The translations under genes were made by a program, and so were the position numbers. A DNA stretch of 64,000 nucleotides, from NCBI GenBank assembly GCA_019828595.1, contig JAHQRK010000005.1, forward strand, positions 2,728,001 to 2,792,000, written 5' to 3'. Positions 12,901-26,932 of this stretch are shown in pieces. Each line of letters begins with the position of its first letter. The first letter of the stretch is position 1. This DNA is from Aphanomyces cochlioides (lineage: Eukaryota; Oomycota; Saprolegniomycetes; Saprolegniales; Verrucalvaceae). The notes beneath the pieces were generated by a model, which saw only the letters and a program-made list of their open reading frames with translations, was not told the origin of the DNA and did no database searches.

Positions 12901-15900
12901 ACAGGAGTGGATGCAACCACAGTTTTCTCGGCTGCCAACATGCAAGCTGTGATTGCATCGTCGTCTGTGGAGCTCTGAATCCAGTTTTGAGCTAGTAAGT
13001 TGACATTGTTTGGTTATAGCAATAAGATAAGCTTGATCGATGGCCTTGTGTTTATTGTTCTTGACCTGTCAGGGACGGTGCTTCCTCTCAATTTATCATC
13101 AGCATGGCGAGCCAGGCTAGTTTATTGACCTTTGTGTTTCCGACATTGAAGAAAACGAAATATGATCGTGTTAGTTTGAATGAAAACACTTTCACAACTT
13201 GATCCCACGACCGTCCCACAAATTCCGACTATAAATAATTCTCCAATTATTGAGGGATGGATGTCCTCTTTTCAATATATAGAGAGGGATGAAAGTCCCT
13301 CAAATTTTGATTTGAGGATTAAACCAATACAAACTTGAAGTAGTACCAATACGATCCGAGATTATCAAAAAACGAGGGATTTTTATCCCTCAAGAAAGTG
13401 TAAACTTTCATGCTTAAGATTTGACTGCCGTTCGTTGCACAATGCTTTAAAGTAGATGGCTGTGCGTCGAGGGTCATTCGACTAACTTCGTCAATAGATG
13501 GTTCCAGACAAAACAAACCTCATCCTTTCGAGTTTGACGTTATATAGCACATGATTAATCGACTTTTTTCAACGTCGCACGAGTGGGTATTTGTTTCCTG
13601 TCTTCGTCGCCCAGGCGCCAATGTTGCCGAGCATGGAATAATCCTCACATTGGCAGTTAGTTTTCCTGTGGCATTAGATGTAGCATGACTCCTCAATATA
13701 AGATTTACAAGCACCTGCCTCATAGGCTCAACAGGAGTGGATGCAACCACAGTTTTCTCGGCTGCCAACATGCAAGCTGTGATTGCATCGTCTTCTGTGG
13801 AGCTCTGAATCCAGTTTTGAGCTAGTAAGTTGACATTGTTTGGTTATAGCAATAAGATAAGCTTGATCGATGGCCTTGTGTTTATTGTTCTTGACCTGTC
13901 AGGGACGGTGCTTCCTCTCAATTTATCATCAGCATGGCGAGCCAGGCTAGTTTATTGACCTTTGTGTTCCCGACATTGAAGAAAACGAAATATGATCGTG
14001 TTAGTTTGAATGAAAACACTTTCACAACTTGATCCCACGACCGTCCCACAAATTCCGACTATAAATAATTCTCCAATTATTGAGGGATGGATGTCCTCTT
14101 TTCAATATATAGAGAGGGATGAAAGTCCCTCAAATTTTGATTTGAGGATTAAACCAATACAAACTTGAAGTAGTACCAATACGATCCGAGATTATCAAAA
14201 AACGAGGGATTTTTATCCCTCAAGAAAGTGTAAACTTTCATGCTTAAGATTTGACTGCCGTTCGTTGCACAATGCTTTAAAGTAGATGGCTGTGCGTCGA
14301 GGGTCATTCGACTAACTTCGTCAATAGATGGTTCCAGACAAAACAAACCTCATCCTTTCGAGTTTGACGTTATATAGCACATGATTAATCGACTTTTTTC
14401 AACGTCGCACGAGTGGGTATTTGTTTCCTGTCTTCGTCGCCCAGGCGCCAATGTTGCCGAGCATGGAATAATCCTCACATTGGCAGTTAGTTTTCCTGTG
14501 GCATTAGATGTAGCATGACTCCTCAATATAAGATTTACAAGCACCTGCCTCATAGGCTCAACAGGAGTGGATGCAACCACAGTTTTCTCGGCTGCCAACA
14601 TGCAAGCTGTGATTGCATCGTCTTCTGTGGAGCTCTGAATCCAGTTTTGAGCTAGTAAGTTGACATTGTTTGGTTATAGCAATAAGATAAGCTTGATCGA
14701 TGGCCTTGTGTTTATTGTTCTTGACCTGTCAGGGACGGTGCTTCCTCTCAATTTATCATCAGCATGGCGAGCCAGGCTAGTTTATTGACCTTTGTGTTCC
14801 CGACATTGAAGAAAACGAAATATGATCGTGTTAGTTTGAATGAAAACACTTTCACAACTTGATCCCACGACCGTCCCACAAATTCCGACTATAAATAATT
14901 CTCCAATTATTGAGGGATGGATGTCCTCTTTTCAATATATAGAGAGGGATGAAAGTCCCTCAAATTTTGATTTGAGGATTAAACCAATACAAACTTGAAG
15001 TAGTACCAATACGATCCGAGATTATCAAAAAACGAGGGATTTTTATCCCTCAAGAAAGTGTAAACTTTCATGCTTAAGATTTGACTGCCGTTCGTTGCAC
15101 AATGCTTTAAAGTAGATGGCTGTGCGTCGAGGGTCATTCGACTAACTTCGTCAATAGATGGTTCCAGACAAAACAAACCTCATCCTTTCGAGTTTGACGT
15201 TATATAGCACATGATTAATCGACTTTTTTCAACGTCGCACGAGTGGGTATTTGTTTCCTGTCTTCGTCGCCCAGGCGCCAATGTTGCCGAGCATGGAATA
15301 ATCCTCACATTGGCAGTTAGTTTTCCTGTGGCATTAGATGTAGCATGACTCCTCAATATAAGATTTACAAGCACCTGCCTCATAGGCTCAACAGGAGTGG
15401 ATGCAACCACAGTTTTCTCGGCTGCCAACATGCAAGCTGTGATTGCATCGTCTTCTGTGGAGCTCTGAATCCAGTTTTGAGCTAGTAAGTTGACATTGTT
15501 TGGTTATAGCAATAAGATAAGCTTGATCGATGGCCTTGTGTTTATTGTTCTTGACCTGTCAGGGACGGTGCTTCCTCTCAATTTATCATCAGCATGGCGA
15601 GCCAGGCTAGTTTATTGACCTTTGTGTTCCCGACATTGAAGAAAACGAAATATGATCGTGTTAGTTTGAATGAAAACACTTTCACAACTTGATCCCACGA
15701 CCGTCCCACAAATTCCGACTATAAATAATTCTCCAATTATTGAGGGATGGATGTCCTCTTTTCAATATATAGAGAGGGATGAAAGTCCCTCAAATTTTGA
15801 TTTGAGGATTAAACCAATACAAACTTGAAGTAGTACCAATACGATCCGAGATTATCAAAAAACGAGGGATTTTTATCCCTCAAGAAAGTGTAAACTTTCA

Positions 15901-18900
15901 TGCTTAAGATTTGACTGCCGTTCGTTGCACAATGCTTTAAAGTAGATGGCTGTGCGTCGAGGGTCATTCGACTAACTTCGTCAATAGATGGTTCCAGACA
16001 AAACAAACCTCATCCTTTCGAGTTTGACGTTATATAGCACATGATTAATCGACTTTTTTCAACGTCGCACGAGTGGGTATTTGTTTCCTGTCTTCGTCGC
16101 CCAGGCGCCAATGTTGCCGAGCATGGAATAATCCTCACATTGGCAGTTAGTTTTCCTGTGGCATTAGATGTAGCATGACTCCTCAATATAAGATTTACAA
16201 GCACCTGCCTCATAGGCTCAACAGGAGTGGATGCAACCACAGTTTTCTCGGCTGCCAACATGCAAGCTGTGATTGCATCGTCTTCTGTGGAGCTCTGAAT
16301 CCAGTTTTGAGCTAGTAAGTTGACATTGTTTGGTTATAGCAATAAGATAAGCTTGATCGATGGCCTTGTGTTTATTGTTCTTGACCTGTCAGGGACGGTG
16401 CTTCCTCTCAATTTATCATCAGCATGGCGAGCCAGGCTAGTTTATTGACCTTTGTGTTCCCGACATTGAAGAAAACGAAATATGATCGTGTTAGTTTGAA
16501 TGAAAACACTTTCACAACTTGATCCCACGACCGTCCCACAAATTCCGACTATAAATAATTCTCCAATTATTGAGGGATGGATGTCCTCTTTTCAATATAT
16601 AGAGAGGGATGAAAGTCCCTCAAATTTTGATTTGAGGATTAAACCAATACAAACTTGAAGTAGTACCAATACGATCCGAGATTATCAAAAAACGAGGGAT
16701 TTTTATCCCTCAAGAAAGTGTAAACTTTCATGCTTAAGATTTGACTGCCGTTCGTTGCACAATGCTTTAAAGTAGATGGCTGTGCGTCGAGGGTCATTCG
16801 ACTAACTTCGTCAATAGATGGTTCCAGACAAAACAAACCTCATCCTTTCGAGTTTGACGTTATATAGCACATGATTAATCGACTTTTTTCAACGTCGCAC
16901 GAGTGGGTATTTGTTTCCTGTCTTCGTCGCCCAGGCGCCAATGTTGCCGAGCATGGAATAATCCTCACATTGGCAGTTAGTTTTCCTGTGGCATTAGATG
17001 TAGCATGACTCCTCAATATAAGATTTACAAGCACCTGCCTCATAGGCTCAACAGGAGTGGATGCAACCACAGTTTTCTCGGCTGCCAACATGCAAGCTGT
17101 GATTGCATCGTCGTCTGTGGAGCTCTGAATCCAGTTTTGAGCTAGTAAGTTGACATTGTTTGGTTATAGCAATAAGATAAGCTTGATCGATGGCCTTGTG
17201 TTTATTGTTCTTGACCTGTCAGGGACGGTGCTTCCTCTCAATTTATCATCAGCATGGCGAGCCAGGCTAGTTTATTGACCTTTGTGTTCCCGACATTGAA
17301 GAAAACGAAATATGATCGTGTTAGTTTGAATGAAAACACTTTCACAACTTGATCCCACGACCGTCCCACAAATTCCGACTATAAATAATTCTCCAATTAT
17401 TGAGGGATGGATGTCCTCTTTTCAATATATAGAGAGGGATGAAAGTCCCTCAAATTTTGATTTGAGGATTAAACCAATACAAACTTGAAGTAGTACCAAT
17501 ACGATCCGAGATTATCAAAAAACGAGGGATTTTTATCCCTCAAGAAAGTGTAAACTTTCATGCTTAAGATTTGACTGCCGTTCGTTGCACAATGCTTTAA
17601 AGTAGATGGCTGTGCGTCGAGGGTCATTCGACTAACTTCGTCAATAGATGGTTCCAGACAAAACAAACCTCATCCTTTCGAGTTTGACGTTATATAGCAC
17701 ATGATTAATCGACTTTTTTCAACGTCGCACGAGTGGGTATTTGTTTCCTGTCTTCGTCGCCCAGGCGCCAATGTTGCCGAGCATGGAATAATCCTCACAT
17801 TGGCAGTTAGTTTTCCTGTGGCATTAGATGTAGCATGACTCCTCAATATAAGATTTACAAGCACCTGCCTCATAGGCTCAACAGGAGTGGATGCAACCAC
17901 AGTTTTCTCGGCTGCCAACATGCAAGCTGTGATTGCATCGTCTTCTGTGGAGCTCTGAATCCAGTTTTGAGCTAGTAAGTTGACATTGTTTGGTTATAGC
18001 AATAAGATAAGCTTGATCGATGGCCTTGTGTTTATTGTTCTTGACCTGTCAGGGACGGTGCTTCCTCTCAATTTATCATCAGCATGGCGAGCCAGGCTAG
18101 TTTATTGACCTTTGTGTTCCCGACATTGAAGAAAACGAAATATGATCGTGTTAGTTTGAATGAAAACACTTTCACAACTTGATCCCACGACCGTCCCACA
18201 AATTCCGACTATAAATAATTCTCCAATTATTGAGGGATGGATGTCCTCTTTTCAATATATAGAGAGGGATGAAAGTCCCTCAAATTTTGATTTGAGGATT
18301 AAACCAATACAAACTTGAAGTAGTACCAATACGATCCAAGATTATCAAAAAACGAGGGATTTTTATCCCTCAAGAAAGTGTAAACTTTCATGCTTAAGAT
18401 TTGACTGCCGTTCGTTGCACAATGCTTTAAAGTAGATGGCTGTGCGTCGAGGGTCATTCGACTAACTTCGTCAATAGATGGTTCCAGACAAAACAAACCT
18501 CATCCTTTCGAGTTTGACGTTATATAGCACATGATTAATCGACTTTTTTCAACGTCGCACGAGTGGGTATTTGTTTCCTGTCTTCGTCGCCCAGGCGCCA
18601 ATGTTGCCGAGCATGGAATAATCCTCACATTGGCAGTTAGTTTTCCTGTGGCATTAGATGTAGCATGACTCCTCAATATAAGATTTACAAGCACCTGCCT
18701 CATAGGCTCAACAGGAGTGGATGCAACCACAGTTTTCTCGGCTGCCAACATGCAAGCTGTGATTGCATCGTCTTCTGTGGAGCTCTGAATCCAGTTTTGA
18801 GCTAGTAAGTTGACATTGTTTGGTTATAGCAATAAGATAAGCTTGATCGATGGCCTTGTGTTTATTGTTCTTGACCTGTCAGGGACGGTGCTTCCTCTCA

Positions 18901-21900
18901 ATTTATCATCAGCATGGCGAGCCAGGCTAGTTTATTGACCTTTGTGTTCCCGACATTGAAGAAAACGAAATATGATCGTGTTAGTTTGAATGAAAACACT
19001 TTCACAACTTGATCCCACGACCGTCCCACAAATTCCGACTATAAATAATTCTCCAATTATTGAGGGATGATGTCCTCTTTTCAATATATAGAGAGGGATG
19101 AAAGTCCCTCAAATTTTGATTTGAGGATTAAACCAATACAAACTTGAAGTAGTACCAATACGATCCAAGATTATCAAAAAACGAGGGATTTTTATCCCTC
19201 AAGAAAGTGTAAACTTTCATGCTTAAGATTTGACTGCCGTTCGTTGCACAATGCTTTAAAGTAGATGGCTGTGCGTCGAGGGTCATTCGACTAACTTCGT
19301 CAATAGATGGTTCCAGACAAAACAAACCTCATCCTTTCGAGTTTGACGTTATATAGCACATGATTAATCGACTTTTTTCAACGTCGCACGAGTGGGTATT
19401 TGTTTCCTGTCTTCGTCGCCCAGGCGCCAATGTTGCCGAGCATGGAATAATCCTCACATTGGCAGTTAGTTTTCCTGTGGCATTAGATGTAGCATGACTC
19501 CTCAATATAAGATTTACAAGCACCTGCCTCATAGGCTCAACAGGAGTGGATGCAACCACAGTTTTCTCGGCTGCCAACATGCAAGCTGTGATTGCATCGT
19601 CTTCTGTGGAGCTCTGAATCCAGTTTTGAGCTAGTAAGTTGACATTGTTTGGTTATAGCAATAAGATAAGCTTGATCGATGGCCTTGTGTTTATTGTTCT
19701 TGACCTGTCAGGGACGGTGCTTCCTCTCAATTTATCATCAGCATGGCGAGCCAGGCTAGTTTATTGACCTTTGTGTTCCCGACATTGAAGAAAACGAAAT
19801 ATGATCGTGTTAGTTTGAATGAAAACACTTTCACAACTTGATCCCACGACCGTCCCACAAATTCCGACTATAAATAATTCTCCAATTATTGAGGGATGGA
19901 TGTCCTCTTTTCAATATATAGAGAGGGATGAAAGTCCCTCAAATTTTGATTTGAGGATTAAACCAATACAAACTTGAAGTAGTACCAATACGATCCAAGA
20001 TTATCAAAAAACGAGGGATTTTTATCCCTCAAGAAAGTGTAAACTTTCATGCTTAAGATTTGACTGCCGTTCGTTGCACAATGCTTTAAAGTAGATGGCT
20101 GTGCGTCGAGGGTCATTCGACTAACTTCGTCAATAGATGGTTCCAGACAAAACAAACCTCATCCTTTCGAGTTTGACGTTATATAGCACATGATTAATCG
20201 ACTTTTTTCAACGTCGCACGAGTGGGTATTTGTTTCCTGTCTTCGTCGCCCAGGCGCCAATGTTGCCGAGCATGGAATAATCCTCACATTGGCAGTTAGT
20301 TTTCCTGTGGCATTAGATGTAGCATGACTCCTCAATATAAGATTTACAAGCACCTGCCTCATAGGCTCAACAGGAGTGGATGCAACCACAGTTTTCTCGG
20401 CTGCCAACATGCAAGCTGTGATTGCATCGTCTTCTGTGGAGCTCTGAATCCAGTTTTGAGCTAGTAAGTTGACATTGTTTGGTTATAGCAATAAGATAAG
20501 CTTGATCGATGGCCTTGTGTTTATTGTTCTTGACCTGTCAGGGACGGTGCTTCCTCTCAATTTATCATCAGCATGGCGAGCCAGGCTAGTTTATTGACCT
20601 TTGTGTTCCCGACATTGAAGAAAACGAAATATGATCGTGTTAGTTTGAATGAAAACACTTTCACAACTTGATCCCACGACCGTCCCACAAATTCCGACTA
20701 TAAATAATTCTCCAATTATTGAGGGATGGATGTCCTCTTTTCAATATATAGAGAGGGATGAAAGTCCCTCAAATTTTGATTTGAGGATTAAACCAATACA
20801 AACTTGAAGTAGTACCAATACGATCCAAGATTATCAAAAAACGAGGGATTTTTATCCCTCAAGAAAGTGTAAACTTTCATGCTTAAGATTTGACTGCCGT
20901 TCGTTGCACAATGCTTTAAAGTAGATGGCTGTGCGTCGAGGGTCATTCGACTAACTTCGTCAATAGATGGTTCCAGACAAAACAAACCTCATCCTTTCGA
21001 GTTTGACGTTATATAGCACATGATTAATCGACTTTTTTCAACGTCGCACGAGTGGGTATTTGTTTCCTGTCTTCGTCGCCCAGGCGCCAATGTTGCCGAG
21101 CATGGAATAATCCTCACATTGGCAGTTAGTTTTCCTGTGGCATTAGATGTAGCATGACTCCTCAATATAAGATTTACAAGCACCTGCCTCATAGGCTCAA
21201 CAGGAGTGGATGCAACCACAGTTTTCTCGGCTGCCAACATGCAAGCTGTGATTGCATCGTCTTCTGTGGAGCTCTGAATCCAGTTTTGAGCTAGTAAGTT
21301 GACATTGTTTGGTTATAGCAATAAGATAAGCTTGATCGATGGCCTTGTGTTTATTGTTCTTGACCTGTCAGGGACGGTGCTTCCTCTCAATTTATCATCA
21401 GCATGGCGAGCCAGGCTAGTTTATTGACCTTTGTGTTCCCGACATTGAAGAAAACGAAATATGATCGTGTTAGTTTGAATGAAAACACTTTCACAACTTG
21501 ATCCCACGACCGTCCCACAAATTCCGACTATAAATAATTCTCCAATTATTGAGGGATGGATGTCCTCTTTTCAATATATAGAGAGGGATGAAAGTCCCTC
21601 AAATTTTGATTTGAGGATTAAACCAATACAAACTTGAAGTAGTACCAATACGATCCAAGATTATCAAAAAACGAGGGATTTTTATCCCTCAAGAAAGTGT
21701 AAACTTTCATGCTTAAGATTTGACTGCCGTTCGTTGCACAATGCTTTAAAGTAGATGGCTGTGCGTCGAGGGTCATTCGACTAACTTCGTCAATAGATGG
21801 TTCCAGACAAAACAAACCTCATCCTTTCGAGTTTGACGTTATATAGCACATGATTAATCGACTTTTTTCAACGTCGCACGAGTGGGTATTTGTTTCCTGT

Positions 21901-24029
21901 CTTCGTCGCCCAGGCGCCAATGTTGCCGAGCATGGAATAATCCTCACATTGGCAGTTAGTTTTCCTGTGGCATTAGATGTAGCATGACTCCTCAATATAA
22001 GATTTACAAGCACCTGCCTCATAGGCTCAACAGGAGTGGATGCAACCACAGTTTTCTCGGCTGCCAACATGCAAGCTGTGATTGCATCGTCTTCTGTGGA
22101 GCTCTGAATCCAGTTTTGAGCTAGTAAGTTGACATTGTTTGGTTATAGCAATAAGATAAGCTTGATCGATGGCCTTGTGTTTATTGTTCTTGACCTGTCA
22201 GGGACGGTGCTTCCTCTCAATTTATCATCAGCATGGCGAGCCAGGCTAGTTTATTGACCTTTGTGTTCCCGACATTGAAGAAAACGAAATATGATCGTGT
22301 TAGTTTGAATGAAAACACTTTCACAACTTGATCCCACGACCGTCCCACAAATTCCGACTATAAATAATTCTCCAATTATTGAGGGATGGATGTCCTCTTT
22401 TCAATATATAGAGAGGGATGAAAGTCCCTCAAATTTTGATTTGAGGATTAAACCAATACAAACTTGAAGTAGTACCAATACGATCCAAGATTATCAAAAA
22501 ACGAGGGATTTTTATCCCTCAAGAAAGTGTAAACTTTCATGCTTAAGATTTGACTGCCGTTCGTTGCACAATGCTTTAAAGTAGATGGCTGTGCGTCGAG
22601 GGTCATTCGACTAACTTCGTCAATAGATGGTTCCAGACAAAACAAACCTCATCCTTTCGAGTTTGACGTTATATAGCACATGATTAATCGACTTTTTTCA
22701 ACGTCGCACGAGTGGGTATTTGTTTCCTGTCTTCGTCGCCCAGGCGCCAATGTTGCCGAGCATGGAATAATCCTCACATTGGCAGTTAGTTTTCCTGTGG
22801 CATTAGATGTAGCATGACTCCTCAATATAAGATTTACAAGCACCTGCCTCATAGGCTCAACAGGAGTGGATGCAACCACAGTTTTCTCGGCTGCCAACAT
22901 GCAAGCTGTGATTGCATCGTCTTCTGTGGAGCTCTGAATCCAGTTTTGAGCTAGTAAGTTGACATTGTTTGGTTATAGCAATAAGATAAGCTTGATCGAT
23001 GGCCTTGTGTTTATTGTTCTTGACCTGTCAGGGACGGTGCTTCCTCTCAATTTATCATCAGCATGGCGAGCCAGGCTAGTTTATTGACCTTTGTGTTCCC
23101 GACATTGAAGAAAACGAAATATGATCGTGTTAGTTTGAATGAAAACACTTTCACAACTTGATCCCACGACCGTCCCACAAATTCCGACTATAAATAATTC
23201 TCCAATTATTGAGGGATGGATGTCCTCTTTTCAATATATAGAGAGGGATGAAAGTCCCTCAAATTTTGATTTGAGGATTAAACCAATACAAACTTGAAGT
23301 AGTACCAATACGATCCAAGATTATCAAAAAACGAGGGATTTTTATCCCTCAAGAAAGTGTAAACTTTCATGCTTAAGATTTGACTGCCGTTCGTTGCACA
23401 ATGCTTTAAAGTAGATGGCTGTGCGTCGAGGGTCATTCGACTAACTTCGTCAATAGATGGTTCCAGACAAAACAAACCTCATCCTTTCGAGTTTGACGTT
23501 ATATAGCACATGATTAATCGACTTTTTTCAACGTCGCACGAGTGGGTATTTGTTTCCTGTCTTCGTCGCCCAGGCGCCAATGTTGCCGAGCATGGAATAA
23601 TCCTCACATTGGCAGTTAGTTTTCCTGTGGCATTAGATGTAGCATGACTCCTCAATATAAGATTTACAAGCACCTGCCTCATAGGCTCAACAGGAGTGGA
23701 TGCAACCACAGTTTTCTCGGCTGCCAACATGCAAGCTGTGATTGCATCGTCTTCTGTGGAGCTCTGAATCCAGTTTTGAGCTAGTAAGTTGACATTGTTT
23801 GGTTATAGCAATAAGATAAGCTTGATCGATGGCCTTGTGTTTATTGTTCTTGACCTGTCAGGGACGGTGCTTCCTCTCAATTTATCATCAGCATGGCGAG
23901 CCAGGCTAGTTTATTGACCTTTGTGTTCCCGACATTGAAGAAAACGAAATATGATCGTGTTAGTTTGAATGAAAACACTTTCACAACTTGATCCCACGAC
24001 CGTCCCACAAATTCCGACTATAAATAATT

Positions 24030-26455
24030 GAATTTAACGTAAACGTTCGATTTCATGGGCATTTTTCTTCCAATCAAACACCTCAAATTTTCGTTGATAA
24101 ACCCGCGAAGTTCGATGAGAGGTTAGGTTTAAATTTTAGCGGTAAATGTTTCAGACACTCGTCATATCACTCTGCCATGCGCTCGACAAACACTGCCCAA
24201 TACAGCCAAGACGATCTACGGAGTGCGATAAGCTGAACACTCAACGGCGAAAAGGGCACGCTTGTTGCAAAAGCCTTCGGCATCCCATACAAAACGTTGA
24301 TGTCAAAAGTACGATCACTTCATTATACACAAGCTGCCTTCAGTAATATGCACGAGAGATCAAGTGTGCTTTCTGGAGCCATAGACTTTGATTCATGACA
24401 ATCCAGTACGAAACGCAGTCACAACGAGCATGGGCAGGAAATGAGCATGGAAATGCTCATCACCCTGACTCGGGTCGGAGAAGAATTGAAATCAATCGCA
24501 AGCGCGCACAAAAGCCGTTCACGGGATGCATACTTTCGTGGAGTTTCCCATGGATCTTGTGATCCATGGCTTGGATAAAGTAGATGTATTGCACGGAGAG
24601 AGGTCTGAGCACTCAGCGCCGTCAGGAGTGGCGCGCACATATAGGAAACGATGATTTCAATCCATCCTTCTGACGGATCGAGCAAACTTAACGCATCCAA
24701 CGCAGGTGCAATCGTATCAATGAGAGACCATTGATGCGCATCAAGCGACGTCTATACATCTCGTCAGGAGCGGTCGATAGTGAAGATACAATCGTCTGGA
24801 GATGTCGAATACATTCATGTGAGCGGTCAATGGTCCCTCCGTGGCTTTAAAAATCAGTCTAAAGCGCGACATAGACTCGTCGCTCGCTGGTCATCCCGTG
24901 CTCCATGTCTTCACATCGGAGTCCAGTCACTTCCCATGGACCTGTTGTCGCCAGTAGAGATGACGACAATGTAGCATGCCAGATCTCTATCATTTCCATT
25001 GACTTCAAAATCCACAATTCAGACTTCAACCATCGAGCCGCCTACGGTCTGCTGCGAGGGAGAACAGCGGGCAGTCTTGAGCGTCCACGGCCGTCACTCG
25101 TCATATCATTGTAGCGTCCATTGCTCAATCTTCTTTGGAATCCACCGCAAAACATCTTCATCGTGAAGAAAGATCATCAACCTCGCAAGTTGAAGTTTTC
25201 TCGACTTCTTCAACTTGCGCTTTTCGTTTCTTTGCTCGAAATCGCATCCAACAACACGCGCCGACCGTACTGTATTCCTGCAAGAGTCCAATCCATTGCA
25301 ATTGGTCGAACGAGAGCAACATGAGGGCACGGCTGGGCATATGCCAAGCCTCTCACTTACACTCCGTCTCCATCTGATGGCAATCACACCAGAGCTTGAT
25401 GTCGACCACGTCGCTCTCTGATTCGTATGTGGCTTCTACTCCAGTGCTTGAGTCCAACAAAGAGCCTGATCCAGGTCATGAAAATGATCGGGAAGCGCTC
25501 AACATCCCACGGAAACGAGTGTCGTGAGGAAAGCTCCGTGAAGAACATGAAACACCCAAAATAGCATCGTGGGACGTCGCTCGGCGCTGCAACCTTCAGA
25601 ATCTGAGAGGCAGGCGCGATGACGATCTATCACGACAAGAAATATATTAAAAGTATACTTTAATCCAGTCAAAGGATTTTTCGTTGTATTTTCGAGACAT
25701 GGGATGAAGTTTTTAATATGGAAATTTGTATGAAATGGCCTCTGGCCTGGATGTCGAGTGCTGGACTCACTCATGAAAACAGATTGACATTTTGAAGCTT
25801 GAAGTTTGCACTAGAAAAAAGATTGCTGTCACAAGAAAGAGAGTTGCGGCGAGAGTGGCCTCCATGCTGAATCCAAAGAGCGATCGCGTGGTGTTTCGTC
25901 GGTCGCTCCAACGTCCGCGCGCGCGTCGCCCCCAACTCTTGGACAATGATGGACCTGATGGGTTGTAAAACGGACCTCTTGTCTCTTTTATACTGATGAA
26001 TTGCAAACTATACAGCAGGATGATCGCATATGCATTCTAAGGTGGGGAGCACAATAGACGACATTTTCCCCAGCGCCTATCCCCTTCGTTAGGCTACAGG
26101 AGAACTTGGTTGAATGGAAAGTCGACAACATATAATGCAAGGCTTTGAAGGATAGGGGCTTTTTGGACATAACGTACACTATAGAAGAGAGGGAATGTCG
26201 ACAGCTTTGTTGAGGAAATTGTGGGCAGCCCAGTGTGTCAAATGGTACGTTCCATGGAGCTCCAGTTGACAAGAGAGTGAGTCGGAGAGTGTACATGGAA
26301 AGACTGCGAGCGTTTCAACGGTGCTGGATCTCTTCGCCCTCCCATTGGGTGAAATTTGAACAGGAATATAAACTTATACAGGTTTCTCATGTAGAAGTTG
26401 ATCTCCATTCGGTTGAGTCCATTTCTTGATTCGTCGCGTTGCCACTACAACCACC
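24030..26455. other. Anonymous region right of the array
   Basis: No convincing gene is seen. A minus-strand stretch at 24419-24740 reads as a continuous hydrophobic-acidic peptide and could be an exon or gene remnant, but I do not recognise it. A minus-strand peptide near 25780-25870 begins with about 20 hydrophobic residues and could be a signal-anchor exon. Neither has a clear continuation. Confidence 0.35.
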
Positions 26456-26932
26456 ATGCAGTCAGCGACGACAACCTCGACAGCATTGACGATCCCTTCT
26501 GCATCCTTCTTCCCGACACCCACAGAGATCTCCACGAGCATCCGATGGCTGCGAGATCATCCTGTCGTTGCAGCCGCCACGTGTGCGGCTGCGACTGCCG
26601 TTTCCATGGCAGCGTACTTCGCGCTGTCTCCGAAACCATCGAAGACAGATCACGTTGAATGCTTTGATCCCGTTGTGACTCGCCACAATTCAAAACGTGG
26701 CGAATCGAACGCGTCAGACTACCCAACTGAGAAAGACAGTACGATGTCATTTGGAAGCGTCTTAGGCGGCGATGTGGCGTGTGCTGAGTTTCAACCTCCA
26801 CAGCTCCAAGTTGTTCCCGAGAAAGGCGTCGTAACGCACCCCGACGATGGCGAGCCCGGATCCCCAGAATGGGGATGGTACGTCTCCACGACTCCTCCAG
26901 ACGAGATGTACCCCCCATATGTGCCGAAGTGA
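26456..26932 (+). CDS. Conserved-looking single-TM protein of unknown function
   Basis: A 158-residue protein. The ATG at 26456 is chosen because it sits in ACCACCATG, while the longer frame opens only with a TTG. Residues 1-36 are Ser/Thr-rich. One alanine-rich membrane span covers about residues 37-56, preceded by R-W-L-R-D-H-P. The rest is polar, with an acidic C-terminal part ending in a W-G-W-Y-V-S-T-T-P-P segment that looks conserved in character. No catalytic motif is visible. The protein may sit in a membrane of the secretory pathway or mitochondrion; which one cannot be told. No intron is needed. I do not recognise the family. Confidence 0.6.
   Translation: MQSATTTSTALTIPSASFFPTPTEISTSIRWLRDHPVVAAATCAAATAVSMAAYFALSPKPSKTDHVECFDPVVTRHNSKRGESNASDYPTEKDSTMSFGSVLGGDVACAEFQPPQLQVVPEKGVVTHPDDGEPGSPEWGWYVSTTPPDEMYPPYVPK

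Larger units (their letters stand above)
705..24029. repeat. Macrosatellite array: 28 copies of a ~830-bp unit plus an 86-bp partial copy
   Basis: Units start at 705, 1535, 2364, 3194, 4024, 4854, 5684, 6514, 7344, 8173, 9003, 9833, 10663, 11493, 12325, 13155, 13985, 14815, 15645, 16475, 17305, 18135, 18965, 19794, 20624, 21454, 22284 and 23114, with a last partial unit at 23944-24029. Lengths are 830 bp, except 829 (units 2, 9 and 23) and 832 (unit 14). Copies are almost identical. Differences noticed: a lost C near 2068, a lost A near 7566, C to T at 9313, an inserted AT near 11571, T to G at 12963 and 17113, C to T at 13139, a lost G near 19069, and G to A shared by units 22-28. The unit begins inside the Copia LTR end. 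No spacers, rRNA or tRNA were recognised. The short minus-strand ORFs of 65 and 83 codons in the units resemble nothing I know. Confidence 0.97.

Noticed and set aside
705..24029. CRISPR array or rDNA array
   Set aside because: The repeats are 830 bp with no variable spacers, and no rRNA or 5S sequence is recognisable in the unit.
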